Source of the DNA: Paramyrothecium sp. XJ0827 | Taxonomy: Eukaryota > Ascomycota > Sordariomycetes > Hypocreales > Stachybotryaceae | Direction of reading: 5' to 3' | DNA: 64,000 bases | Assembly: GCA_020881915.1 (NCBI GenBank) | Contig: JAJFPB010000007.1 | Coordinates: forward strand, 3,410,001-3,474,000 | Part shown: piece by piece, positions 44,306-54,805 of the stretch | Position numbering within the stretch: the first letter of the stretch is position 1 | How the letters are laid out: each line of letters starts with the position of its first letter | Notes under the pieces: generated by a model | Told to the model about the DNA's origin: nothing | The model's database searches: none | The model's input: only the letters and a program-made list of their open reading frames with translations | Program-made: the position numbers and the translations under genes

Positions 44306-47125
44306 GTAACGCACCCTGCTCTGCTCCCAATACAACTGCAAAAAACAGGCAAGGAAGGTACTGTGACTTCCTGCAACCTCGGGCTTAAGGTACCTTGTCG
44401 TGAGTGAAGAGCCCTGCAGGCAAGACTTTGAACAATTATCCTACACCTTGACCTTGGATCAAGCCGCAACGAATTGCACTTCGCTGTCTCCGCCAGATCG
44501 AAACCCTCGAGGATGTTGTGGCTCCGCATCCGCCGGGATTTGAGATTGGTGCCCCTGCTCTGCCACTGGTACGGCCTGAATCTGCTCCGGCAAAGATGAA
44601 AGAAGGGCAACACTCCTCTCATTAACGGGCTCGATTCGCGGTGGGCACGCAAGCCTCGAGTCTCGTTGGCCGTCTGCTTGGCTCAACTCTTCGTGGCTTG
44701 ACAATGATGCAACACCTGGCGTGAGCTTCCCGGTGGTATTCCCCACGAGTTACTCCTTCATTGACCACGACTTGCTGCAGAATACGGCCGAACAACCCAC
44801 AATCGCTAGCATTTGATCGCTTCGGACCGATCGCTTCGCTCCGGCCAGCCTGCTAGCCTAGCAGCAACGCCAACTCCGCCTGAGGCCTCAGTACCGCAAG
44901 GTGATCAAAGAGTGACAGCTTGACCTCAAGCTGAACGCATGAATAAGCCTGCTAGCGGACGCCTTTGCCTCTATCGAGTGCCATCATTCGTGATCTTCAT
45001 CCCAATATCGTTGGCAACGCTCATTGGGCCATACCCCATTCTTACCGCACCCTTGCTCTTATCAAGCCGTCCCATCAACTGGAGGGACGCAAAAAGAAAT
45101 TAGAGCAGACGCAGTTGCATAACCGACCGACACCCAGACCAAACACATGCGCACCAGATCCCCATTGGTCTCGACTTTTCCTCGACGGGCGTTAGCTTAC
45201 GGTTGCAACTTCCATCGACTCCCACAAACGAGCACATCATCCCTACCGCGGAGGGAATAACGGTTGCCTTTTAAAGCTGCTGTCAAGCCAGGGGGTTTAT
45301 TTCACCTGAGTGTCCTGAGTGCCACGTCACCCGTTCCTCATCCATCAAACGCGATCATCTCGGCTGGCAGCTCGACCATGGCCTCGTAATTCTCCCTTTT
45401 TGGTCAGAGTAAAGAGCGCACAGTCATGCACAGCTACACACAAGGCTCAACGCCCTGATGTACAGGACCTGTCTGATGCATTGCAGCACCTGCGTTTGCA
45501 GGCCATGTCACACTCTCTCCTCAAAGTAGCTAGAATTGATCTCTGGCTCCTGCAGGACTCAGGCATGACCACGCATTCGCCACGATCGGGTTGTCGTGAC
45601 CAAGGTGGCTCTTTCACAGTCCCTCAACAACGGACGCCTGTCCAAAGGTACGTCGGAGACCCGTAACGATGGACAAAGCCAATTTCACGGACGACCCGCT
45701 ATGAACCCACCCTCGACTGGTCTAGTCAACGGACAAGCAGGAACCCCAGTTAGACTATCGTTCAATCCCTGTACCTAGTTGCGCAGCCGGCCAAGGGTTC
45801 ATGAAGACGAGCCAGGCCATGGGACGCCGGTGATTCGTTAGCGCCCGCACCCTCCCCCAGATCAAAGGAGAGGCCCTGTTTTTTCACTTCGTCGGATGGG
45901 CCTAACCTATTCCCAAAATTCGGGATGTGGACATTCATACTGACAAATGTTACAGAGCATCCCGTAATCTTTGGCTTGTTTGCGACGGGTCATTTATTTC
46001 GGAACGATGCACAGTTCCCGCGCAGTGGAGCCCACAAGTGCAATCGGTTGAGCAAGCTTCCATCTCCTTCGCTTTGTGCAGATTTGTGTTTTGAGGGGTT
46101 TGAGACTGTAACAAGCTCACAGCAGCCCCGAGCATCTGTCTCAAGTCATTTCTTTTGCCTCTTTGGCATGTGAACCAACCCATGATCTCGTCATCGACCC
46201 AATACACTGATAAAGGCACTCTGGTCCGTAGCGCAATGTTGAGGACCCCTCCAACTCGTGCAGCCAACATCGTGCCGTTGGACTGAAGTCTTTCTGGGCA
46301 GCTTCCCTGGCCCCGAAAAAGCATTGACAATGATCGACATTGCACCGCTCTGGAATTATCAAGACAGTACACTGTAAAGGTGCTGCTCCTGCTCGCAGTT
46401 GCAGAATGTTTCTTCGGTTGATTCTGGACACTTTGATCGATGATCTCCAGGTGACATCGTCGTGACATCAACATCGTATTATGCTTTGAATTCAACCGCC
46501 TCTTCTCGGGTGTCGAATCGAGCTTTACTTCAGGAGCTGTGACGCGAAACCCCGATGCTTTGTTCTTGACTCAACATCTTGCCCCTCTTGATGTCAGTAC
46601 TATATATCATTTCTTTTGCGCCCACCCTGTTGATCATATTGCTTTTTCCTCACCAAATACGTTGCATTGAATCGGTGCGAACGGACTTTCTTGCCTGCCG
46701 CTGTGAGACGGGGTAAGTCATGTCTGTGTCTTCCCACAGACAAACGAAGCGCCTCTTTTGGCTTTTGTCTTATTTCAATCAACTATTGGTCGTGCATTTC
46801 TTCTCTATGCCTGTCCTTGGTCGCTGGCTGCGGTCAAGCTTACATCAGGATATCTGAAACTGCCGTTCTGTGACAGAGCCACGCTCGCGTATTCTTGCCC
46901 TTGAATATGTTGACCAGCTCCGAAGCCTTGACGAACCCAACCTGTACCCAGTCGATCTGTGGTGCTTTCTAGTACCACCTGAAAAGAAGCCGAAAGAACT
47001 GCACGCTCTGGAAATCATGAGGATACATTGTGGCTAGCGCTCTATTAGTTTACCCGTGTCTATGCGGTTCACTTTCTCCTGTCTATGTTTTGTACGGAGC
47101 GGTTTTATTTCTGCAGTCCGTCTTA

Positions 47126-49459
47126 TCAGTGCGTTTTGGCCCATTCCTTGAACCAATCCAACGCCTCTGGATTGGCTACACTGGCGTTGGTCTTGATATT
47201 CAGGCCAGACAAGATCTGCTTCACCGCTACCTCGATCCTGGAAATGTGTTAGCCTAAGGCGGCTGGAGAGACATTTGCTTAGATGACACGTACTTTTTGC
47301 CGTTGCCCGTCTTGGGAATACCGCCGCCGCATTCTTCGATGATTGCTGGAACATGCCTGGGGCTCAGCTGGCTCCGGATCGTGGTCTTGACAGCATCTCT
47401 CAGCTCACTCGTAAAGGTCTTTCCGGGTTGGACGACGATGAACAAGCAAACAGTCTCGTCTGCGTCCCCCTCCCTGCGTCGTCCGACACAGACCGCATCT
47501 TCAATGTCCGAGGCGAAGAATTTGATCAAGATGTTGTAGATCTCGGCCGACCCAAAACGTACGCCGGCTGGCTTAAGCACGCCGTCCGACCTCCCAAGCA
47601 TGACGAGGCTTCCGGTCGCTGGATCAGGGATCTTGATGAAGTCGCCATGGTGCCAAACTGCGCCCTTTGCGCCGCAGATGTCCTCGAAGCGCTCGAAGTA
47701 GGCAGCCTCGTACTTGGCATCGCCGTTAGGACCGAAAAAGGTCAGAGGCTGGCAAGGGAACGGTCTGACGCAGACAAGGTCGCCCGGCTCGCCGGCTGGA
47801 ACCTCTTCACCCGTGAGGGAATCCACTGCTTTGATAGCCATGCCAAGTCCTGCGCACTGAATCTCGCCCGTCCGCACCGGAAGAAGTGGGCAGGGCGCAC
47901 CGAACAATGAAATAATGTCTGTGCCCCCAGTAATCGAGGCGAGGTTCACGGACTTGGGGAAAGCCTCGTAAACGAACTTGAACGTGGATGGGGGCAGTGG
48001 CGAAGCGGTCGAGTAGATGGCTTCGAGATGTGACAGGTCGATACTAGAGTCTCGAATAGGATATACGTTATTCGCCTCTAAGGCAGTCAGGTAGGCTGCC
48101 GATGTCCCAAAGTGTGTGACTTTGAGGTCTGAGATCACGCGAGGAAGAGACATGTGCGAGTTTGGCCGGAATGGCGACCCGGAGTACAGGACAAGGGTGG
48201 CGCCGACCGCCAGGCCAGCAATGCTCCAATGCCACATCATCCAGGACGTGGTGGTGTAGTAGAGCATGCGTGAAGACGAGGAGAGAGAGCAATGAAGCAT
48301 GTGCTCCTTCTTGTGCTGGATGAGAGTACCAAGGGCTGTGTGCACAATGGCCTTGGGCAGGCCTGTCGTGCCGCTGGAAAAGAGGATGTAGAGCGGATGG
48401 GATGGCGGGAGCTGCTCAAAGCGAAGCTCATCGTCGGCTGCCTTTGCCAGGAAAGCGTCATAGGCAAATGCTTTCACACCGAGAGCCTCGAGCTGTTCGA
48501 GTGCCAGATCGCTCTTGGTGTTCTCGATGACGAGCACCGTCTCCAGCTTGACCTTCACCAGCCTCTCCACGACTTCCAGCGTCTTTGCCGTACTGGCCCA
48601 TTCTTTGCCATTGTACACCATGCCATTGTCGGCGAACAAGACTTTCGGAGCAATCTGCTCGAGCCTATCCAGCACCGCAGACACGCCGTTGTCCGGGCTG
48701 ATGCCCGTCCAAATGGCGCCGATGGACGTGGCGGCCAGCATGGCGACGAGGGCCTCGACGTGGTTGGAGACGTAGCCTGCGACGACGTCGTCACGCTTCA
48801 GACCGGCGGCGCGCAAGCTGTTGGCGCACCGGCGGACATCCTCACGCAGCTCGGCCCATGATGTGGTCCGCAGGTCGCCAGGGATCTCGGTGGTGGTGAT
48901 AACCGCCGGGGCGGACGGGTCAAGAGGCTCAGCCGTGGGGGGGAAAAGGAGGTTCTCGGCGAAGTTGAGGAGGGCGGACGAGAAGAAGTCGGGCCGGGGG
49001 TACATGGGAGTATCCGAGGGCAGGACCTGAAGCTCCGAATTAGCAGATTTTCCTCGACTCCAGCGTCATTGCAGAGGGACGATGCGATATCAATCACATG
49101 GGCCTGCCTTCCAAAGCAATGGGATCTTCGGCCAATTCCTCCCCTCGACTTCACTCGAGGTACTACTACGGAAGTTGACGAATTGGGGTAACTACGAACG
49201 CGGAGGCCGTTGATAATCAGGAGCTGGGCCACGCATGATTTGCGCATCTTACCTTGTCAAAGCTTTTGGACGCCTTGATGCCTACGAAATGCCACACTTC
49301 ACCCCAGAAGAGTGCTGCATTCTCGACGGACCACGTGTACAGATCCGGGTAACCGCCGAGCTGTAGGCCGTACTTCTGGTTCACATGGAGCAAGAATCGC
49401 CACATGGGCGTCGAAGTCGGATCGGGATGCCTCCATAATTCCTCAGTGCTCGTGGTCAT
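47126..49459 (-). CDS. aacs: Acetoacetyl-CoA synthetase
   Basis: Cytosolic acyl-adenylate-forming enzyme: acetoacetate + ATP + CoA gives acetoacetyl-CoA, AMP and pyrophosphate, feeding sterol and lipid synthesis or ketone use. Exons in reading order: 49253-49459, 47294-49026, 47126-47237; 683 residues. The N-terminus has ELWRHPDPTSTPMWRFLLHV and FWGEVWHFVGIKAS, the acetyl/acetoacetyl-CoA synthetase N-terminal region. The ATP-binding loop is YILFSSGTTGLPKAIVH (about 282-298), followed by YYTTTSWMMWHW, SITGGTDIISLFG, the adenylate-domain hinge LVMLGRSDGVLKPAGVRFG, and PKTGNGKKIEV (640-650) with the catalytic lysine. The end is LDWFKEWAKTH. The length and the WMMW and GGTDI motifs separate it from acetyl-CoA synthetase. 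Intron 1 is long (226 nt). An in-frame ATG at 49507 would add 16 residues; I prefer 49459 because related proteins begin just before ELWRHPDP. Confidence 0.96.
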
Positions 49460-52400
49460 GGTGGGTAGACAGGAATGTTGGGGAGAATCGCGGGGGAGGG
49501 GCAGCAATGTCGCGACTGAGGGCTGTTAGTTTAAATGGTCCAGCGGGGCCAGGCGACGAGAAAGCGCAGTCGACTTACGAGGAGGTTATTTTCAGAGGGA
49601 GGAAGATGCGATGCAACCCCAATTCCGTCTCGGTAGAGGCAGAGAGCTTCGAGAAGGAAATAGACCGAACTGTTGAGGGCTGCCGAAGCCTGTGATCCGA
49701 ACAGACAAAATTGTGGCATGGCCGGCGCAAGCCGACCCCCATACTCACTTGAGCCGAACTCGGGTTATGGGCATTGTGGCTGTGATTCAGATGAATGTGG
49801 CGTAAGAACAGTGGCTGGAGCGGATCAGCAAGATGAATGTAAAGTGCATGCATAACTCGGCGCAAGGGTGGTAGATGTGCATTAGCGCTTTGGATGGCTC
49901 GAGCAACCGGGGTCAGGGAAGAGAGAGGATCGAATGGATAATCACATCGCGAAACTGCTCGGATTACGGAGCGGGATTGAGGGGATCATGGAGATGCTGT
50001 GTCATCCTCCATCCTAAGCACTTTATTTTACGATGTGAGCTTACCGTTTCCGATTGACGGTAGACTTTTGGCACCAAGCTGCATCGCCCAAGACGGACTC
50101 CATCAAGCACAGTTCAATGGCGAGATAGCGGCAACCGGACATGCCTTTGTCCAAAACATCCGTGAGGCGGGAAACCGCGTTTCATGCGCCCGCGAGAAGC
50201 CTCGCCATTGAAGACAATAATGACGTCGGAGCATGAGAAAGCATGCCGTCAACGGCTTGGCTAGCATTCCCGCTAAAAACTCTGAACCGCCGGGACGCAT
50301 GAACAGGCCGACCTGTTTGGGACAGCTTAGTGAGGATGGCAAGATGAGGCAAGAGATTGCTCTAGCGGGAAGTTATAATTTACTCTTAGTCTACACAGAC
50401 ACTCTACTCTGACTGAGAGTGAGGAGGAGCCAAGAGATGGATGGAATTGGCAAATCAACAGGCGGATGAACCGGATCCTCAGCGAGGCGCGACCCCCCTT
50501 GCTTGTTGTACCATGTATTGCGGAGTTCATCTGATACACTGCCTTGAGCCAGCCATGGCCTGCTTACCGCAATTTCCAACTTGACGAATCCTCTGTGGCT
50601 GGGCACATGGCTGAGATACCTTGGATATCGATCGTATGATTTAGTGACCAGCCTTTTTAGTGAGCGTCCCGGTAGGAGCCGCCAGACCCCGAGATGCCGA
50701 GAAAGATGGGGAGGCGAATGTATTAATGAATCAAGAGACAAAAAAAAAAAGAAGGAAAAAAAAGAAAAAGAACTTGCGGCGCCTCGGTAATTGCCCTCAG
50801 ACCACCACGGGAAAGCGAGGAGCGAAAACTCCCAGCTCTCGCACGGCTGGACCGCGAGACCCGCCAGCGGGCTTGACAGAGTTGCCGGATCCTCCGAAGG
50901 GCGCGCCGCAGCCGGTAGAGCGCAAGACGTTGATTCGCCTCAATGCCAGCAGGCAGGGCCCCCAATTCCCGCTCCACTCTCAATTTTAGTTACCAATGGC
51001 TCCCCCCTACAGAGGTACTAGCGAAGGTTTTCGTGCCTGCTGGCGTGAGCTATCCTCTTTTCTCCCCGCCCCTCCCCTTCGCGGAACCGTGGAAGAGGCC
51101 GAGCCTATGGGAACGTGTGGGAGCCCGTGTGTGGGAGCATGGGCCACAAGACAAGCCATGCCATGCAAATCACACGCGAGCTGTACCTGACCGGTACTGC
51201 ACACTGCACAGTGACGACGGGCAGGGATGTGCTCGGTGCTCTGCTTGTGGTTGGAAGTGACGGAGTAAGGGATACGCGGATGAGGGGGGGCTCAGTGAAC
51301 AGCGCCGCCAATCTCGTCTCGTCCCGTCGAGCAAGGTCATCTCCTGGCTGGCAGATCGGCTATTAAAATTCTCTATAGAGGAAGTCGAGCCCAGGCCAGC
51401 GCTGGGCGGCACTGTCAGTGTAGTGTACCTTGGCGGTTCTCTCGCCAGGACCCCCGGTCGTTGAATTTTCTCCTGACGCTCCCTACTAATCTAATCAGGC
51501 CCATACTTTTCCAGCGCCTTTGCCTTGCCTTGCCTTGCCTTGCCTTTGCCTTGCCTTTTGCCTCGCCTTGCCTCTCTGCCACCTCGCCTTGCCTTACCTA
51601 GGCCTAGCTTTGCCCACCCGCTATAGGTTATCTCCAACTCCTGGTCCATCTCCGCCGCTACTCTTCCCTTCTTCTTTCCTCTTCCCTTTTCTCTCCTTTG
51701 CTCGCGTTCGTTCCTCTCGCCGCTCGTCGTCGCTGCTGCTGCTTCTTGCTGCCGCTATCGCCATCGTCGTCGTCGATTGGTGTGGCCCGCCCCCCCCTAC
51801 GTGTGCGAGCCGTCCTCTCCTTAAAGAATTTCCGGTTGTTAGAAAGAAAGAAAGAAGAAAAAAAACCAACCCATACCCGACGTCTATCGATCCCCTTTCA
51901 GTGTGTGCAGTCGTGCGCCCAAACCAGTCTGAAAGCCTGACGCCCTCGATCGAGCGAGCTCCTGCACCCCGACACTTGCGACCACCACGCGGACAATTCG
52001 TCAGGGAGGCATACATCTTGATCTAAGCCACCCTATTGCGACGTTCTGCAAGCCGACTCGACTCGTCTCGAACCGATTTCGACGCAGCAACCCCTTACAT
52101 ATCATACCGTCTCATATCAACACTAATAATCTTTGACGTTAATTGACCTCGGAGACGTTGCATCGGCCCACGCATCTGCAGCGTTTGTGCATCCATCTCA
52201 TATCGAGATTTGCTGCTGCTGTCACGGTAAATCCTCCTTTCCTTGGAAATGCCCCCCCACCTCCCATCCCATTTCAGCTACAGCTATCAACTGCCCCCTT
52301 CCTCCGGCCCATCACGGCTCCCAACCCCCCCTCTTCCCGCGTTACCGAACCATCCGTCCATCCCGGGCTCAGGCGTTTGCCTTTGTCCTGCATTTCAAGC

Positions 52401-52810
52401 AAGCAAGTGTTGCTGCACTGGATTCTGGGAACTATTACGGCACGGATGTCCTCCCCCATTTCCAAACCCTCTCTCGTCCGAACCACAGCGCCCTCTACAT
52501 CTCCACAATCTGCCGAACCCCATCTACACCGCAAAGTTCAACTGCCCAGCACAACCGTGTTGTCGGTGTGAAATATCCTTTTCAATTTTTGTTTTGCCGA
52601 CAATAGTCTTTGCCATTCCAGTGTCACACCTGATTCTACTCGAATCAATCACGTTACTCCGTATGAACCGAAGCTGACTCTCGAATTCGTCCTTCAGCCC
52701 CGCTGCCTATCTTCACTCCTGGTAGTCTCCGTTTCGTGGACGCTCCCGCCTCGAAAGCCCCAAGCAACAACGCAATCAATCTTCATCCTTGACGCGGCTC
52801 TTTCGGAGAC
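49460..52810. promoter_or_regulatory. Divergent region between the acetoacetyl-CoA synthetase and lcb2 genes
   Basis: About 3.4 kb carrying both promoters. The synthetase side is near 49460-49900. 50735-50775 is an A/AG-rich tract. 51517-51600 is a CCTTG repeat. From about 51620 to 52810 the plus strand is pyrimidine-rich, probably the lcb2 promoter and leader. Open frames here have no family motif. Confidence 0.55.
51517..51600. repeat. Imperfect (CCTTG)n tandem repeat
   Basis: Repeated TTGCC/CCTTG units, degenerate at the right end, running into CCTTACCTAGG. It joins a CCTTG satellite to the dispersed TACCTT word. Confidence 0.85.
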
Positions 52811-54805
52811 ATGCCCCGACGACTAGCGAATCCCTTTTCGACCTATTCCGCCATGCCCCAATCCGACAAGACTGGGCAGAGACGACCTTCCACCTCCAAG
52901 GGCAACCGCCTGACACAGTTCTTCTCGTCCAGCCCCAAATCCAAGGACCAGACCGCCGCCCAGCATTCTCTGCTCGCTATGCAGCAGAATCACGCCAATG
53001 CCGTCTCCTCGGCCGTCTCTCTGCCCAGCATCTCCCTCTCATCTCCCATGTCTGGCGAGCTGATCCACGGTGACTCGCCCACGACTCTCTTCGAGCCTCT
53101 GTCCCCGGAAGAAGCCGACCGCAAGAGGCGGGCAGACTCTCAATTCGCGCCGCTGTCGCATCCCAGTCACCGTCACATCAGCAAATCCCATGGCGAGCCG
53201 CTCGAGGCGCCCATCGAGGATGAGCCTCCCTACTACTACCTCCTGACCACCTACATCAGCTATCTGTTCCTCATCGTTCTGGGCCACATCCGCGATTTCT
53301 TTGGCAAGAGATTTGGCAACCCCAAGAAGTATCAGCCCCTCATGGTTCACAACGGCTACGCTCCCCTCAATAGCGATTTCGACAGCTTCTACACCCGAAG
53401 GTTGAAGCAGCGTCTGGATGACTGCTTTGCACGTACAACGGTCGGCGTTCCTGGTCGCTACATCACGTTGATGGACCGCAAGTCTGACGACTTTAACGAG
53501 ACATATCGTTACACCGGCACCTACACGGAAACCCTCAACATGAGCTCCTACAACTACCTCGGTTTCGCTCAGTCGGATGGACCTTGCGCAGATGCGGTCG
53601 AAGAGTGCGTCAAGCGGTACGGCATCACCTTCTGCAGCCCGCGAGGTGATGTGGGAACCTCTGATCTTGCTTTGGAGGTTGAGCGAGAGGTCGCAGCTTT
53701 CGTCGGCAAGCCGGCGGCTATGCTGTTTTCTATGGGTTACGTCACCAACGCGAGCTCTTTCCCTGCCCTTGCCTCCAAGGGCTGCCTCATCATTTCGGAT
53801 GAACTGAACCATGCCTCCATCCGAATGGGCGCTCGTTTGTCTGGCGCCGTCATCCAGGCCTTCAAGCACAACGACATGACCGACCTCGAGCGCGTCCTGC
53901 GTGAAGCCATTTCGCAAGGTCAGCCCCGCACCCATCGCCCCTGGAAGAAGATTCTTGTTGTTGTCGAAGGCCTCTACTCTATGGAGGGCACCATGTGCGA
54001 TCTCCCCGGACTTCTCGAGCTCAAGCGCAAGTACAAGTTCTACCTCTTCGTTGACGAGGCCCACTCGGTTGGTGCCCTGGGTCCTCGCGGTCGTGGCGTG
54101 TGCGATTACTTCGGCATTGATCCTTCCGAGGTTGACATTCTCATGGGAACCTTGACCAAGTCTTTTGGTGCCAATGGAGGTTACATTGCAGCGGACAAGG
54201 AGATCATCGACAAGCTCAAGGCCACCAACGCGTCCACTCAGTACGGCGAGTCGCCGGCACCTTGTGTCCTGATGCAAATCCTGGCCTCGCTCAAGCTCAT
54301 TACCGGTGAACTGTGCCCCGGTCAAGGCGAGGAGCGTCTGCAGCGAATTGCTTTCAACTCTCGTTACCTCCGCCTCGGACTTAAGCGTCTCGGTTTCATT
54401 GTCTACGGCCACGACGACTCTCCCATCATCCCCATTGTCCTTTACCACCCTGCCAAGATGCCGGCCTTCAGTCACGAGATGCTTAAGCGCAAGATTGCCA
54501 CTGTTGTCGTTGGATACCCCGCCACCCCACTGCTAAGCTCGCGGGCCCGATTCTGTGTTTCCGCAGCACACAACAAGGACGATATGGACAGACTGCTGGC
54601 CGCCTGTGACGAAGTTGGTGATATCCTCCAGATCAAGTACTCCAGTGGCGTAGCCGGTGGCCTGGAACCCCTTCCCGCAGGCGTGTCGCCGGATCAAGAG
54701 AAGCAGTGGCGGAAGGAGAATGGCATCCCTATCAAGCCCCCACGCTGGGCCCTTGCCGATGTCATCCGAAGTGGCGTCGAGGATGCCAAGGTCCCCTTGC
54801 GATAA
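52811..54805 (+). CDS. lcb2: Serine palmitoyltransferase subunit Lcb2
   Basis: Catalytic, PLP-dependent subunit of the ER enzyme that condenses serine with palmitoyl-CoA to 3-ketosphinganine, the first step of sphingolipid synthesis. A single exon codes 664 residues. One hydrophobic segment at about 141-157 (YYYLLTTYISYLFLIVLGHI) anchors it in the ER. The aminotransferase-fold core follows: MSSYNYLGFAQ, YGITFCSPRGDVGTSDLALE, FSMGYVTNASSFPALA, DELNHASIRMGARLSGA, the PLP-contacting VDEAHS (Asp415, His418) and GTLTKSFGANGGY, in which Lys450 forms the Schiff base. This lysine marks Lcb2 rather than Lcb1. The N-terminal 135 residues are Ser/Pro-rich and longer than in yeast. Another in-frame ATG lies at residue 15 (52853), so the start could be either. 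The 3' side is intergenic; the neighbour upstream is the divergent acetoacetyl-CoA synthetase gene. Confidence 0.98.
   Translation: MPRRLANPFSTYSAMPQSDKTGQRRPSTSKGNRLTQFFSSSPKSKDQTAAQHSLLAMQQNHANAVSSAVSLPSISLSSPMSGELIHGDSPTTLFEPLSPEEADRKRRADSQFAPLSHPSHRHISKSHGEPLEAPIEDEPPYYYLLTTYISYLFLIVLGHIRDFFGKRFGNPKKYQPLMVHNGYAPLNSDFDSFYTRRLKQRLDDCFARTTVGVPGRYITLMDRKSDDFNETYRYTGTYTETLNMSSYNYLGFAQSDGPCADAVEECVKRYGITFCSPRGDVGTSDLALEVEREVAAFVGKPAAMLFSMGYVTNASSFPALASKGCLIISDELNHASIRMGARLSGAVIQAFKHNDMTDLERVLREAISQGQPRTHRPWKKILVVVEGLYSMEGTMCDLPGLLELKRKYKFYLFVDEAHSVGALGPRGRGVCDYFGIDPSEVDILMGTLTKSFGANGGYIAADKEIIDKLKATNASTQYGESPAPCVLMQILASLKLITGELCPGQGEERLQRIAFNSRYLRLGLKRLGFIVYGHDDSPIIPIVLYHPAKMPAFSHEMLKRKIATVVVGYPATPLLSSRARFCVSAAHNKDDMDRLLAACDEVGDILQIKYSSGVAGGLEPLPAGVSPDQEKQWRKENGIPIKPPRWALADVIRSGVEDAKVPLR

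Larger units (their letters stand above)
42015..47125. other. 5.1-kb intergenic region between the G-beta and acetoacetyl-CoA synthetase genes
   Basis: 42015-42600 is the promoter and leader of the G-beta gene, purine-rich on the plus strand with a G-rich run at 42285-42310. 43280-44420 is dense in AAGGTA/GGTACC words and ATGG repeats. 44460-47125 is unremarkable and ends with the synthetase 3' region. A 95-codon frame at 44459-44746 minus is discussed as a finding but not called. Confidence 0.5.

Noticed and set aside
49460..49507. Upstream in-frame ATG of the acetoacetyl-CoA synthetase gene
   Set aside because: The 16 added residues are not like the family N-terminus; the start at 49459 sits just before the conserved ELWRHPDP.
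52895..52935. PCNA-interacting-like NRLTQFF in the Lcb2 N-terminus
   Set aside because: The required Gln is absent and an ER enzyme has no reason to bind PCNA; it is a chance match.
53039..54475. 478-codon open frame on the minus strand opposite lcb2
   Set aside because: It lies wholly antisense to a strongly conserved single-exon gene. Its translation is Val/Glu/Gly-rich with no motif, as expected when high-GC third positions remove stop codons from the opposite strand.
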